From assembly GCF_000512585.2 (NCBI RefSeq), contig NC_089247.1, forward strand, positions 1,723,791-1,787,790: 64,000 bases of DNA. Direction: 5' to 3'. Positions 1 through 12,120 of this stretch are shown here, piece by piece. Both the position numbers and the translations under genes were made by a program. This DNA comes from Kwoniella bestiolae CBS 10118 (lineage: Eukaryota > Basidiomycota > Tremellomycetes > Tremellales > Cryptococcaceae). Under the pieces are notes generated by a model. It saw nothing but the letters and a program-made list of their open reading frames with translations, was not told the origin of the DNA and did no database searches. Each line of letters opens with the position of its first letter. Positions within the stretch are counted from its first letter, which is position 1.

Positions 1-808
1 CTAGATTTGCTGGAGAACACAGTGTAACCGGACGAGTGAGTGGAATGATCGACTCCATCACAGATAATTCACATCTCGTGTATCCCGTTGCACTGTCAGG
101 CGTCGCTTACATGCCTGTCCCTCGTCTAGAAATACGACCTCGACGTAGGATACGAGCGATTCCTTGCCCCCGAAATCTTCTTCAACCCCGAAATCTACTC
201 ATCCGATTTCCTCACCCCCTTGCCCGAAGTCGTCGACACTGTCATCCAGACTTCCCCTATTGATGTTAGAAGAGGATTGTACAAGAACATAGTCTTGAGT
301 GGAGGTTCAACCATGTTCAAAGATTTCGGCAAGAGGTTACAAAGGGATGTGAAAGCTATTGTGGATGGTAGAATTGCGGGAAGCGAGGAGAGATCGGGAA
401 GTCATATGAAGGTGAGTGTTTGGGATATGACCTGATTCTCAGACGAGATATCACCTCGGTTCTCTCCTTTGTGACTATGAGGTTCTGATACTGATTCTGT
501 CTCTTCCTCGGATTTTAGTCAAGCGGTGTTGAAGTCAATGTCATCTCGCACAAGCGACAAAGATACGCTGTATGGTACGGAGGTAGTTTGATGGCTTCTA
601 CTGTGAGTGGTAGAGATGCACTCCAAATCGCTGCCTTCATGGTCCCCATTATCCCAACACTCACTTTCGGCTCCTGACTCAACATCACTCGCTTATACAT
701 GTTCCTTCGCAGCCCGAATTTTACAACGTCTCTCACTCTCGAGTAGACTACGAAGAATACGGACCATCGCTCGTCCGTAGATTCTCAGTATTTGGCAGTG
801 CGGTATAA
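1..808 (+). CDS. ARP3: Actin-related protein 3 (Arp2/3 complex subunit), 3' part only
   Basis: This is the C-terminal part of Arp3, the actin-like ATPase subunit of the Arp2/3 complex that nucleates branched actin filaments at cortical patches and during endocytosis. Reading exons <1-35, 130-411, 519-602 and 713-808 gives a continuous frame. It contains EHSVTGRKYDLDVGYERF, then FLAPEIFFNPEI, the actin-fold signature LSGGSTMFKDF, and the C-terminal run AVWYGGSLMAST. All introns have GTGAGT donors and AG acceptors. The stop is TAA at 806-808. The N-terminal half, with the nucleotide-binding loop, lies outside the window. The identity rests on the ERFLAPEIFFNPEI and NVISHKRQRYAVWYGG segments, which are more Arp3-like than actin-like. 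Confidence 0.9.
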
Positions 809-1025
809 AGTTAGAATCATAGGTAAAAGACGAGCTCGTTGTAATGAATATTGAATGAATACGGATCTTTCTTTGCAGATGGTGCCATTGAATCAAGACA
901 TCTACGTGCACGAGATTGCAATATTGAATTTAGGGCGTAATAATTTACATGCACGTTCATGTTCGTGTTTGAATTCATGCTCAACGCTGTGAAGTCTACT
1001 CTACCAATCTACACGGATAGATCGA

Positions 1026-2315
1026 TCAAGCCGTCTTGAACCACTCCTTCAACGTTTCATCCTGATCAACCCAATCGTCGAAAGTCCAAGCGCCAGGTAA
1101 AGAAGTAATCTCTTCGGGAGAATGGTACATTTTACTGGGCACAGATGCGACGCATTAGTTTCCTTGGCATATCTGATAGACCAGACTCACCCTTTCAAAA
1201 TAACTACATAAGCCAGCCACAATTCCTCTCCTATCTTGTTCTTGTGCTCTTCGGTATAGAACTCTTCGAGCTTGATACCTGCTGTGGAGACTTTGACATT
1301 GAATTTTCTTGAAAGTGACTGGGCCATTTCTGAAGGCGTGGGTGAACCGGTGGTAGCGTAGATGTTTTTACCTAAAGGAATGACTCCACATTGTCAGCAT
1401 TCTCCAGATTACCGCGAATCTGATACTCTATATTTCGTAGTTGACGATAGCGACAGTAGATGATCGACAGAGGTGAGGATGATACGTACCAAGCCATTCA
1501 TCTCTATCATCCAGTGCTTCCTTAACCCACAGACCAGTCTGTTCAGCTGGATAACTTGGAATCCCCACATCGTCGGGAACAGCAATATCCAATAACCATC
1601 CGTCGTCTTTATTCTGTGCTCGCTTGAGCTGACCGAACTTGACGATGTTGGAGAAATAGTTGAAAGTGAATAGGAGGGTGTGGGGGATACCCTTGTCTCT
1701 TAGATATCGAGATACTACAGTGCTCAAAGTGAAGACTCAGTACCCGCACTGGTAAATCGAACCACTCACCGTCATTCTTCGATTCGTAGTGTGGACATTC
1801 CCCTTCGTCGACCTCATCCAATGTGGAATAAACAATATGCTTGACTCCAGCTCTGACGCACGCGTCAATCGCACCGATTGACTCTTTCTTCTCTGCTTCT
1901 TTTGCTTTGATTGCGTCGAATCCATTTGAGGAGAAGTGTGTCCAGACTGTAGGGTCGTGTAAGCATACAACCTATCCAAAGGATCAGAGAGGGATATAAA
2001 CGAAAGACGTACAGTCCGCATTGACGTACGCTGCATCTATACCCTCCAGCTGAGCAGCGTACGTCGAGGGATCGGAGAGATCACCTTGAATCAATTCGAC
2101 TCCAATCTTGGCCAGAGCTAAACATACAGACCAACTTGATCAATTGGATACGTTAATCGGATGTAAATTATATAGATGAATATATACGTACATTTCGCTT
2201 TATCAGAATTGACATTCCTTGTGATACCCAACACTTGATACTTCTCATCTTCGAGCAAGTATCGAGCGACACTCGAACCTTGGTCTCCCGTCACGGTGAA
2301 AACGACAACTTTCAT
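1026..2315 (-). CDS. NmrA-like NAD(P)-binding Rossmann-fold protein
   Basis: Spliced from the ATG at 2313-2315, the protein opens with MKVVVFTVTGDQGSSVARYL. This is the beta1 / glycine-rich nucleotide-binding loop of the NmrA/HSCARG family, with TGDQGSS in place of the usual GATGxQG. It continues with QGDLSDPSTY (the second nucleotide-binding element of atypical SDRs), AAYVNADWW, KHIVYSTL and a FNYFSNIVKF segment, and ends DETLKEWFKTA. Such proteins sense or reduce with NADP(H); many are redox-sensing regulators without catalysis, and I cannot tell which applies here. The gene has several short introns (for example one starting just after codons NSDKAK near 2192). It is convergent with ARP3, 217 bases away. 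Confidence 0.8.
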
Positions 2316-2530
2316 TGTTTCGTCGACTATGCTTGTATGGTCAACAAACGTAATATCGTACCAAGTCTAAGTGGGAGAGTGCTATTCCATGCATCCCGAC
2401 TTGACTTGATATCAGCACGATCCTCACTATTCTATGTGTATAGATAGACTCCAAGCCGAAGGGCATAGATGAGACAGTTGCGATAATCGGACTGATTAGT
2501 AATCTGAGATGGTGGAGGTGAATAGGCATA

Positions 2531-2568
2531 TCATGAGAAAAGCTTGATATCATGAGAAAAGCTTGATA
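2531..2568. repeat. 19-base perfect tandem duplication
   Basis: Two adjacent identical 19-base copies, each beginning TCATGAGAAAAGCTTGATA, at 2531-2549 and 2550-2568. They lie about 220 bases upstream of the NmrA-like start codon. Confidence 0.95.
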
Positions 2569-2866
2569 AGGGGCCAATACCAAACAATGGTGGAGTCGGT
2601 GATGCAACGATCCAGTGGACCGGCGGTGATATCAACCTCCGCCGACCATGATCTCCGACGTTCAGATAGACATATGACTAGCAATGTACTCTGTGCTGCA
2701 CTGTGAAGCGGAGTAGCCTTGGAAGGTGAAGCTGGGTTGAATTCATGTCAAAGGTTGGTTGGTTTATGTTTACCTGACGTATGGCGGAGATTATCACCTT
2801 CTCTGGCCTCGTTGGAACTAGGTCGAGAAGTGAATCTGCGCCAAGGAGACCTGGAATCGGATGACA

Positions 2867-2926
2867 TGTTGGCGATGCGCTAAAGTACACTGCCAATGTT
2901 GGCGATGCGCTAAAGTACACTGCCAA
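2867..2926. repeat. 30-base perfect tandem duplication
   Basis: Two adjacent identical 30-base copies at 2867-2896 and 2897-2926, each starting TGTTGGCGATGCGC and ending ACACTGCCAA. The identity suggests a recent slippage or duplication event. Confidence 0.95.
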
Positions 2927-3631
2927 TATACATCCCAGCTTGCCAAGTAAGCTCGGATATCCATTCCTCGGAAAAGCATCTCGGTAAAAGTTCAATCCCC
3001 CTGGGACACAAGCACGCACCCGGAGTATAAGGAACACTCACATCACACACTATTGATCCCATGAGCACGTACCTATCAGTCTCAACAATGGGAAACCAGC
3101 ATCTGATTCTCGTGTGATCAGATGCTTCAAGCCGGTTGTCCCTCGTCCGTTCCTGGTCCCAAAACCAATGATGGCCCTGATCGTCAGCCCGGTACTCTAC
3201 CAATCCCACCCTCCCCGATATCTCATGCTATCACATCATCCTTTATGCGTTACCAGCCAGAATACATCCCGAAACAAACATTTATGGCGTTATCATGCAT
3301 GAGGAGCTCTTATCTATGGTGATTATTCGGAATTGCCTGTGAAAAACACCACCCGAGAGATCCCGGGAAAAGGGCAATTATGGCGTTATCATCTTGGAGG
3401 TGGGCAATAATCGACGAAAAGCAATAATCGGGATTTCGAAAATAGAGTCATCGTCGCGTTCCTCGTCGGCTTGGTATTTCAACTCGCTCAGAGTCAACCG
3501 GAGAGACCTTTTTGACTCCTTATCGCGATATATGTATATATACTGTAATGTTGTTGATATGTGATCTCCCTCAAATGATACTGGACTGTATTTTCCAAAC
3601 TTCATAGTCGGTATCAGCTGCAACAATCAAG

Positions 3632-5813
3632 ATGAACGTCGAACCTGACTTACCACCGCCCACCGTCCTGCTTGATGCGGACAGACAGAGTTATATCGGT
3701 AAACCTACCTCTAAGAAAGGGAAATGGCAGAAATTCGTTTCATTCATTTGGGATTCGTGAGTTGCGTCTGCTGAACAGCTACAGGAGACCGTAACACTGA
3801 CTGTGATGGTCGTATGAAACAGCGATTACTATGAGAAATCGGATGCTGAGCGGAAATTGGTATTCAAGCTTGATTGTTTCATGTTGACTGCCATGACTAT
3901 CGGTTGGTGGTTGAAGAACCTGGATCAGAACAACGTGAGTCATACCGACTCACTCTTCAAAAACATCACCCTGCAGTTCAGCGATGTATTGTCGAAGTCT
4001 CCTATTACGAGAAATGGCCTACTTGCCCACATGATATTTGTGCCAAATACTGATATGAGGTACCGTTCATCTTGCAGTTGTCCAATGCCTATGTCTCGGG
4101 TATGAAAGAAGACCTAAACATCCAGGCAAACCAGTATACGTATATGGGTACCATCTACAATGCGGTCGTGGCCGCGATGCAGATCCCCTCAAGTTTCATC
4201 GTCATGAAAGTTAGACCTTCGTGGTTCTTGGCCGCTTGCGAGGTCGGTTGGGGTATCTTCACCTTTGCTCAGGCTGGAGCCCAAAGCTATCAAGCCATGT
4301 AAGTGCAACACCTAGTCACGCTCAACGTAGACATCACGGATCTGTCATTCACCTCCACCATTCATACTCACTCCCGCTGATAGGCCACTTTGACTAATCT
4401 TTTCCCCGATAGGTATGGCTTCCGATTCTGCATCGCTCTCTTCGAGTCTTTCTATTATCCTATTGGTTTCTTCATCTTGGGATCCTGGTACACCCGTCCT
4501 GAGCTAGCGAAACGTATCGGACTATGGTTCATTGCTGGACCCGCAGGGGTAAGTTCGACAACGTGTGTGGCACTTCCGTTTTTTGACCTTCTAACGTCAA
4601 TTCTCTTCCACAGTCTGCTTTTTCTGGCTTCCTGCAAGCTGCTATCTATAAAAATCTCGATGGAATCAACGGAATCGCTGGATGGAGATACTTGTATATC
4701 GTGTGCGGGGCCATGGTGAGCTATAAACGTCGTTTAGCGCTCGAAAAACGAACGAGTATTGACCTAGGTGTGTCGTCAGACGGTCCCTTGTGGTATCACA
4801 CTCTTTTTCTTGGTACCCGACTTCCCCGAAAACACCAAAGTATGGTATCTGAGTGAGGAGGAGAAGGCACTGGCTAAGGAGAGGGTCGCTCGAAATGGTG
4901 AGTCATGCATGCATAGTGCAATTACAGGAATTCGGACGATCCGAAACGAACGCCACACTTCAACTCCCTAATCTCCCTCCTCTCGAGTTTCTTACGATGG
5001 AATGGATTCTGATGCCTTTGCCATACAGGTGCTCAAGCTATGAAAGGCAAAATTGACGGCTCGGTCATTATATCCGCCCTGAAAGACTGGAAATTCTGGA
5101 TCCTCGTTCCTTTCTACTGCATCTACGGTTTCGCGGTCCAAAACGGTACACAGTTCGGAATCTACCTCAAGGCATACAAATACTCGGTCACCCTTCGAAA
5201 CGTGATGCCCAGTTTGATGTATATAATACAGTGCCCCTGCATCTTGATCTATTGTTACATATCCGATCGGACCACACGAATCCAGAGAGGTTGGATCATG
5301 TTGGGGCCTCTGATCTGGGGTATCTTCCCGACCGCGGTACTGGCTTTTTGGGCCCCATCGAACTCTTTAAGAGTGTTCGCATTCATGGCCAACGGATCGT
5401 TGTATATCACTCCGGTATTCTATGCCTGGGTGGCTGAGATGTGTGGACACAAAACGGAGATGAGGGCGTTCATAACTGGTGCCACGTCCTGTTTGTTCTA
5501 TGCGTGAGTTAACATTGTTCTAAAGCTCGTAGTGGACGTTCGGACATATCCGCTTACATTCCGGGATCACAGGTTCAACGCTTGGTTACCTGCCATCGTC
5601 TTCCTGCAGACCGATGGACCAAGATTCAAGAAAGGTTTCAGGACCACTTTCTCATGCTGTGTGGCCAGTGTCATCTTTGTGATCGTCATCATCTTGATGC
5701 GACGGAGGGAAATTAGACAGGAAAACAACAAGATGGTTGATGAGACACCTTCGGAGGCGGCTGGCGGTCATGGTCAATCTGAGAGGAATGGTGATATTGA
5801 AGAAAAACCCTAA
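3632..5813 (+). CDS. MFS permease, allantoate/pantothenate (Dal5/Fen2/Liz1-like) family
   Basis: A plasma-membrane proton symporter of the anion:cation symporter branch of the major facilitator superfamily. Exons read 3632-3756, 3823-3934, 4078-4298, 4413-4548, 4614-4715, 4780-4897, 5029-5503 and 5573-5813. The protein starts MNVEPDLPPPTVLLDADRQ. It carries the family hallmark NLDQNNLSNAYVSGMKEDL after TM1, then membrane segments around IYNAVVAAMQIPSSFIV, FRFCIALFESFYYPIGFFI and FIAGPAGSAFSGFLQAAIY. The mid-loop has VPDFPENTKVWYLSEEEKALAKERV, also typical. The C-terminus is cytosolic and polar (ERNGDIEEKP). The region around TM4-6 most resembles pantothenate transporters, but substrates in this family (pantothenate, nicotinate, allantoate, biotin) cannot be told apart by eye. 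Confidence 0.85.
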
Positions 5814-6437
5814 ATTAGGACAGGAACTAGAACATTAGACTAGGTATCGGTCCTTCTCATCGTATAATACCTAATATCTTGTGAACCAAAATCAACCGGT
5901 CAGACACAACATGTATGGGTTTTGACATTGCTATCTCTTTTGCTCGTGTAGGTCTTAGCAGCAGGAGGATCTGGCTTATCACACCTTCGCCTCAAGCATA
6001 TTGTATCAAAGAAGGATTCACATGGGGGCGGACATGGTGCCACTTTGCCCATGAATCGGCCCTTCCCTTCCAAACAAGCCTTTCATCCTTCCCGTTCTGT
6101 ATACTTGAAAACCGTGATCTCATGTCGGAGTTGGAGTGCTTTACCACTTCTCGGTAACCAATATAAAGCTTTACGTGTTGTTCATGTTGCAGAGGCATCG
6201 ACAATGAAAGGTACACTTGAGTTCGTTGACTGGCCAATCCCCGATCTGATGTGATGTACAGTATGAGATGTGCCTTAAGATAGATCTGTCACAGGGAATT
6301 TTGCAAATCATCATCAGTCATCGTGATCACATATCAACAACAAAAACAACATTCATCATCATCATCATCATTCATCCACCTCTCACTCGTTCAGACATCC
6401 ATACGTAGCATCACAGACAACAGCTAGTCGTTGACCC
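5814..6437. other. Intergenic region between two + strand genes
   Basis: Some 620 bases hold the 3' flank of the MFS permease and the promoter of the next Zn2Cys6 gene. A short ATC/CAT trinucleotide run lies near 6354-6372, within 85 bases of the ATG. No gene was recognised. Confidence 0.6.
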
Positions 6438-9270
6438 ATGGGAGAGAGCTCGGAGACGCCACCACCAGCCAAGAGGCGTAAGGCAAGGAGGGCCTGCGAT
6501 TCATGCAGGAATAGGAAGTTGAGGTGTGTAATCTCTTATCTTGTCCATTCTCTGATAAGTGCTGGACTGATTTCCCTTCCATACGTAGATGCGAATACCC
6601 TGAAGAAGACCAGACGCAATGTGTAGCATGTAGAAGAGTAAGTGTGACTGATGACTGGATGTCAAGCGTTACCTGCTCATGAAGATCCATAGTCGAAGTC
6701 GCTGTGTGAATCAACTCAACCTGCTAAGATTGTAAGTCTCCCTCACCTATCCCCCTGGCGATACACTTTCATATCAGACTGATGTAACCTGGATATAGGA
6801 CAAGAGGCGACTACGTACACTGGTGGATTTAGCAACGACAGACGAACAGAAACAATGGGTAGCAGCTCAGATAGCATCCAGAGGGATATACGTATCTTCA
6901 ACGGACACAGGAGCACTGAGAAAAGCTAGACCATCTACTGCTGGGGATCCCATTCAACTGGTAGCACGACTGTCATCTCCCAGTAACATTCATAGTAATA
7001 GGAGCAGCATATCACCAAATGCTGGAGGGAGCTCCTCGACAGATCCCCCCAAGAGCAGTATCATGACACCCAACACCTCAAGAACATCGCACCGCCCTGA
7101 TGATCCCCCTCAAGCCTCTACATCAACAGCGGCAGCGGCAAGTGGATCTAGACGGAACTCAGATGAACCTCCAAATCTAAAGCTAAGTGGACCTGAACCA
7201 AGGATGCAAGGTGGGTTTTGTCATCGGTTTCCTGCGACACCAGTCATCTGACATTCGTAACTATAAAGGACCAACCGCAACTATCAACCTTCTCGCCGAC
7301 TTGCCCGAAGACTCAGCTGCTCTAGATCGACGGTATGGTTTATTCAGAGTGACGGAGGGGTGGGTGTATGGTGCGAACCCCGATATACCAATGAGGGAGG
7401 GTCAGATGTCAGAGCAGCAAGTGAGGGAGGACGTGATTGCGAAGTGTAAGCTGAAGTTTCGTTGTGGTTATCGCTCCTCCTTTTCATCATCCATCCGTCG
7501 TATCCTCCCTTTGGTCTTGTATCCGCCTTAGATCTCATCTCGCACTCGTTGAGACTGACATTCTACCTTTCCAGTGATATCCTTCTACACCGACGAAATA
7601 GCCCCTCTGAACGCTGTCATACCACCTCATCGGATCCCCGCCTCCATCGAGTCATCCTCCTTTGTTCTCGCTTCCATCCTAGCCGTCGCCGCCCTCTCTC
7701 GAGACGTCCCATCATCCATATATACCAGCATCCGCCACAAGCTCACCAAAGAATTAGACTCAGAGCTGGGTAAAGGGAACGGATCGACTTTACAGCAAGT
7801 CCAGGGTTTATTGATATCTGGAATGTCACATGAGCTGCACGGCGAGACCAACATGGAAGGTGGATCCAACTGTTGGATCAGGATTGGTACGGCGATTCGT
7901 CAAGCCCAGGATATAGGTTTACATAGACTGAACTCGAACCATTGGTTACCTGAGATGTTCGCGGATAGGGCTAGAGCGTGGTTAGCTGCGATCATCACGG
8001 ATAGATGGTATGGCGGGGCGTTTGGACAGCCTTTGGCTATCAATCTTCTGGATTGTGAAGATCCTTTGGAATCGGCGGATCTGCTACAGACATCGGACTT
8101 GACCCATGCATTTCAGGTGGAGATGTACCATGTGAGTTTAATCTTGTTTTCTGTGGTGGCTTAGAAGCACTCCTTTCTGACTGTCAAGGTCTTGCAGATA
8201 AGCTGTCTTCTTGGCGATATCAGTGAGTTGTTTTCAACTATGTTCCCGCTCACAATCTAAATGACAATCAATACATACAGTGCAAATCATCTATCGTCCC
8301 CGTTCCTTGGACAGATGTACGGATGATATCTTAGAATCACTGCTGCGCCAAATCGATTCACGCCTCAGCTTGATACCTGAACCTTTCCTGTTCAGTGGCG
8401 AATCCACGTCGGTACAAGGTGGTCTATTGCGTCTCGTAACCGTATCCACCGAGGTAAGTTGAATTACGTCTGTGTCCCAGCATCGAGGTCAAAAGGTAGC
8501 TGAGTACACATATGTCAACAGGTCATCTTCTTCCGCTCATTCGTCAAACACAATCGCAAACTGCCCTCTCATCTCACATTTCGACCTACGGCACAAAGGT
8601 GGTCCAGGACAGTCCAGAGAGCTCGACAAGCTATTTCATGGATGAATCAGCGGGGTGATCATATCCTAGATTGCTGGTTGATTGCGAAGTATGCAATTGT
8701 GTATGCTGCTTTAGCACAGTGAGTTTAGCTCATGTCTCATTGACCATCGTCACTCCTTGGTCCGTATTCCTTCACACTTTGATGACCCGCTGACAACCCA
8801 CCAATAGGTATTACAACTACGCCGCTGAGAGAGATTTAGGCTCGTTGCAATCTTTATCAACCGCCAAAGATATGATGAACCGATGGGCATTGGGTCACCA
8901 TCAACAACGACCCATCGCAGCACGAGCCAAGATCGCCGATATAGTCAACTTGTTCTACAAAGCTGCCTTGGGAATGGGTCGAAGTGAACCGGCCGTCAAT
9001 ACACATTCTTTGGTCACTCCTTCGTCTACCCCGGCTAGTGCGTTCGAATCCAGTCCCTCAGGAACGCACGACCAATCACATACTCCTGCCAGAGTCGTCA
9101 ACTCTAGTAGACGACCTCAACCCAATGCTCAAGATATGGATCGAAACGAGACTATACCGACTCTGGACACGTCGACGTTGGATGATTGGTTGGCTGACTT
9201 CTTTCGACAACACGATATACCTGATGTGGGATTGTCGACTTCAGCAATGTATCAGGGCGGACCGGTGTAG
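6438..9270 (+). CDS. Zn2Cys6 fungal transcription factor with fungal_trans domain
   Basis: Nuclear DNA-binding regulator. The N-terminus is MGESSETPPPAKRRKARR, a basic stretch likely to act as a nuclear signal. It is followed by the Zn2Cys6 cluster CDSCRNRKLRC then CVACRRSKSLC (spacing C2C6C9C2C6C). The cluster is assembled from exons ending at 6523 and 6637 and resuming at 6589 and 6693. A Ser/Pro/Thr-rich linker (about 6900-7200) precedes the middle homology region, with SFVLASILAVAALSRD, NCWIRIGTAIRQAQDIGLHR and AWLAAIITDRWYGGAFGQP; these match the fungal-specific transcription factor domain. The C-terminus ends with stop TAG at 9268-9270. Targets are unknown. The nearest upstream gene is the MFS permease on the same strand, so regulation of it is possible but unproven. 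Confidence 0.88.
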
Positions 9271-9671
9271 AAGTGGTGCAATTGCACGTTGTCAGTCAAC
9301 TTCTCAGGCTATCTGGGATATCTATATAGAATTATACGATGTTGTAACATCATGATTGAGCGGGAACACAAGGTCGTCCTGGTGTAGAAGTTGGGTGATT
9401 GTATACCTCTAGACACCCATGTATGACATTGTACCTGGACACTGGCTGAGTATATTGAATGAGGAGAATCTGAAGCAATCTAGAGGCGAATGTAGTAGTC
9501 GATTGACATGACAGAGGGGAACAGCGGTGAGATGTTTTTCACCATCCATACAACATACCTGCTACAACCACCATTCGACTACAACGACAATTCACATACA
9601 CTTTACATCACGAGCCTTGATCGGTCCAACGAATCAAGTCCTCCTCCTAGTCATATATGTCGCCTTGTCTT
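9271..9671. other. Convergent intergenic region
   Basis: Four hundred bases separate the ends of the Zn2Cys6 gene and the minus-strand double-GFA gene. I see only 3' flanking sequence with pyrimidine-rich stretches. Small open frames here are not convincing. Confidence 0.6.
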
Positions 9672-11013
9672 CTACTTTCTCTGACCAATCGATTTACCCC
9701 ACCCTATCAACCCGTCTTCGAAATCATCCAACGTTCCTTTGCCCCATCTCCTCTCTCCGTTGGCTCTTTCATTGATTATCGGCCAATCTACACCGTCGTC
9801 GCCAGTCCACCAGCTGAACCAGTTGGTATTCATTACTCCATACTTGGAGTCGTTCAGGCCAACTGCGAAGCTGGCTTTAAAATCTTCCTTATCATCAAAG
9901 TACATGATGGAAGCGCCGCAAGTCGAGCAGTGATATCTTGAGATACCGGGATTAGAGGGTGAGGAGTGATAGAGGTTTAGACCGGGTATCTGAGTGGAAG
10001 AGGTCATGATGCCTTTGATGAATGGTGGAGACGAGGGAGAAGGGGAGGTGAAGATGTCGACGAATGGGATCTGGACCCAGGGGTGGGAGGGGAGAGATGA
10101 TCCGGTGATGAGACGGCATGAGTCGCAGGCGCACCTTTGGGAGTGGATCAGCAAAAGAAATGTATAGTATTGGTATGCGTTGGATTGAACGATTGATGGG
10201 ACATGATGCAGATATGAGAGAGAATGCTACTCACCAACTGGCCATGTATCTCTGAGGAACTCCATCCTCGTTATTTGGTTGTTGATACCAATAACATCCT
10301 TCTGGTAATGGTAAACTAGGTCTTGGTCTTCTAACATATACGTCGAATGCTTTACATTTGCAATGCAGGTTCAACATCTCATCTTCCTTGATCTCCTTGG
10401 GTATATTTTGATGAGGTACCCATTCTATCAAACCATCATGATACTTCTTCAACTGTTTCCCATTGGATGTCTTCCATATGTTCGAAATACCACCGTCAAC
10501 CGTGTCGTCTAAGAAATGATGACCTTTCATATCTACTATCGGTACTTCTTGTCCACCTATCTCAACGAACAGTCTATCCAAGCATCCTAACATCCACATT
10601 CCTATCTCAACTTTTCCAGTCAACGAAGCTACCTGCAGGTAAATCTTGGAACCGCAAATCCCACAGAAGAAAGAGGTGATGATTGTTCCTCCGCAGGTGG
10701 TGTTACTCGAGTACTTGTTCAATCCCCCTTTCTCATCTCCATCTCCAGATTCCCCCTCTTCAGCAGGTATTGTCTCCTGATCAATCGCAAACCCACATCT
10801 TTGATCATATCTACTAAGATTTTGCAAGTCCGCAGGAGAAGGTATCGAGCGTGTGAGTTTGGCTGAGAGTGTTAGGATGCAGATTTGTCCGGTGCGATGT
10901 CTACATGCATCGCAAGAGCAGGTCGTCTCACCGAGTGGGAAGGATACATCTTGAGGTATTTTGATGTCGTATGAGAAGTGTTTACAATGACATGATGCGG
11001 TGAGCTGGGTCAT
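9672..11013 (-). CDS. Protein with two GFA/CENP-V-type zinc domains
   Basis: The start ATG is at 11011-11013 in a strong context (CACCATGACC). An intron at 10234-10135 joins exon 11013-10235 to exon 10134-9672, giving a protein of about 414 aa. The first GFA-like domain has ASCHCKHFSYD, then ETTCSCDACRHRTGQ and FFCGICGSKIY. The second has NLHCKCKAFDVYVRRP, then, across the splice, ASWCACDSCRLITGSS and YHCSTCGASIMYFDD. These Cys sets (CxC, CxCxxC, CxxC) are the zinc ligands of the glutathione-dependent formaldehyde-activating enzyme (GFA)/CENP-V fold. Most members have one domain; two in tandem are known in fungi. Substrate is unknown, and proven GFA activity should not be assumed. The upstream neighbour, Sfh5-like, is on the same strand 195 bases away. 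Confidence 0.85.
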
Positions 11014-11207
11014 GGTGAGGTGGTGTAGGATGGGAGATGTGGAAGGAAAAGAGTTTGACAATGTTGACGTTATTCGGGTGAATCGGGGAGAGAATGATCA
11101 GTGCTTGAATACCTCTACTATACATCGAATCATCATTGCATATATATATACTGAGATCTATCTACAGGAATTATTCGGTCTACTTGTTTCGTATATGGAT
11201 ATCACGT

Positions 11208-12120
11208 TCAGGCTGTACCACCCTCCAGTCTCTTCTCCAAAGTAGCTAAATCAGGACCACTCCCACCCAGATCCTTCGGTACATCCTCCGCATTACCCAA
11301 CTCCTTCGCCAAGTTCTCCTTGTAACTGATCACCTGGAACTTCCTCGACGTCTCAGCAGAGACGAACATGCTGATAGCAGTGAACATCCACGACATGATC
11401 AACGGGACTTCAACAAAGAATTTACGGAGTAGTAATTCAGGATAATGAGCCTGCATGATCTCGATTGTCGCTTTGGAAGCTGCTTTGACCAATGGATCCA
11501 TTCGAAGGAATGATACACCGCCGTACAGGTGGATCTGGTCGATACGATGGGGATCATCACCTTTACCGTGATCTGGGATGGGGGTTGTGGTGGTGGAGAG
11601 ATTGAGGTGGGAAATGGCTCGTTCCATCAAGCCTATTCGCCATCGAAGAAATCTATGCATTCTCATTAGTGTGAAGACAGAGTTGTGAAGAGTAAAGCTG
11701 CACTCACCGTTGCAGATCTCCGAAAGGTTTCTTCAGGTCTTTGACTGCACCATACACGTTCCAAGTGACTACATCCTCTTTCCCACCAGGTTTCCCCACT
11801 TGGGTAACATAGCCTAATCCCTCAAAGTCGGGTCCGAACTCTTCTACGGTTGTTTCTTCCTTGTCTAAGCCAAATTCCATCCTCCACTTCAACGTCTTGG
11901 TCAGATTCTCAGCTGCTTTGTCGACATCGTTTGATACTGATCTGAGGTATTTCTGAAGTACGAGTAGAGTCGAGAAGGCAGGAGGGGCGGAAGTGGTCAG
12001 TGTCACTCCCCAAATGTGCGGGTGATTTGTCTCTTCAAGTATCTTTGGGAGGCGGGAATGGAACTGGAACAATGGAATGTCTGGGGTCAAGTCCGGCCAC
12101 GAGGGTGATTGGGAAGACAT
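11208..12120 (-). CDS. SFH5: CRAL-TRIO (Sec14-like) protein resembling Sfh5
   Basis: Phosphatidylinositol transfer protein-like member of the Sec14 superfamily; yeast Sfh5 is a non-classical PITP that binds haem. Exons 12120-11708 and 11652-11208 give about 285 aa, close to the 294 aa of yeast Sfh5. The start MSSQSPSWPDLT is chosen over an upstream in-frame ATG at 12141. Seen: the helical N-domain RLPKILEETNHPHIWGVTL with LVLQKYLRSVSNDVDKA and TKTLKWRMEF. The lipid-binding core follows, with VTWNVYGAVKDLKKPFGDL, RFLRWRIGLMERAISHL, QIHLYGGVSFLRMDP and the gate region ELLLRKFFVEVPLIMSW. The ending RKFQVISYKENLAKELG fits the CRAL-TRIO fold. The assignment to the Sfh5 subgroup is by length and the LYGGVSFLRMDP segment. 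Confidence 0.82.

Larger units (their letters stand above)
2316..3631. other. Divergent intergenic region, no gene recognised
   Basis: About 1.3 kb lies between the divergent NmrA-like gene and MFS permease. Short open frames exist on both strands but none has a recognisable domain or a plausible splice partner. Two perfect short tandem duplications lie inside (2531-2568 and 2867-2926). The promoters of both neighbours should be in here. Confidence 0.6.

Noticed and set aside
2678..3209. Minus-strand frames of about 100-120 codons with a repeated AVYFSASPT peptide
   Set aside because: The repeat comes from the 30-base tandem DNA duplication; there is no domain, and the overlapping frames disagree.
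10231..11061. Start of the double-GFA protein at 11061
   Set aside because: The codon there is TTG, not ATG; the ATG at 11011-11013 has a strong context and directly precedes the first domain.
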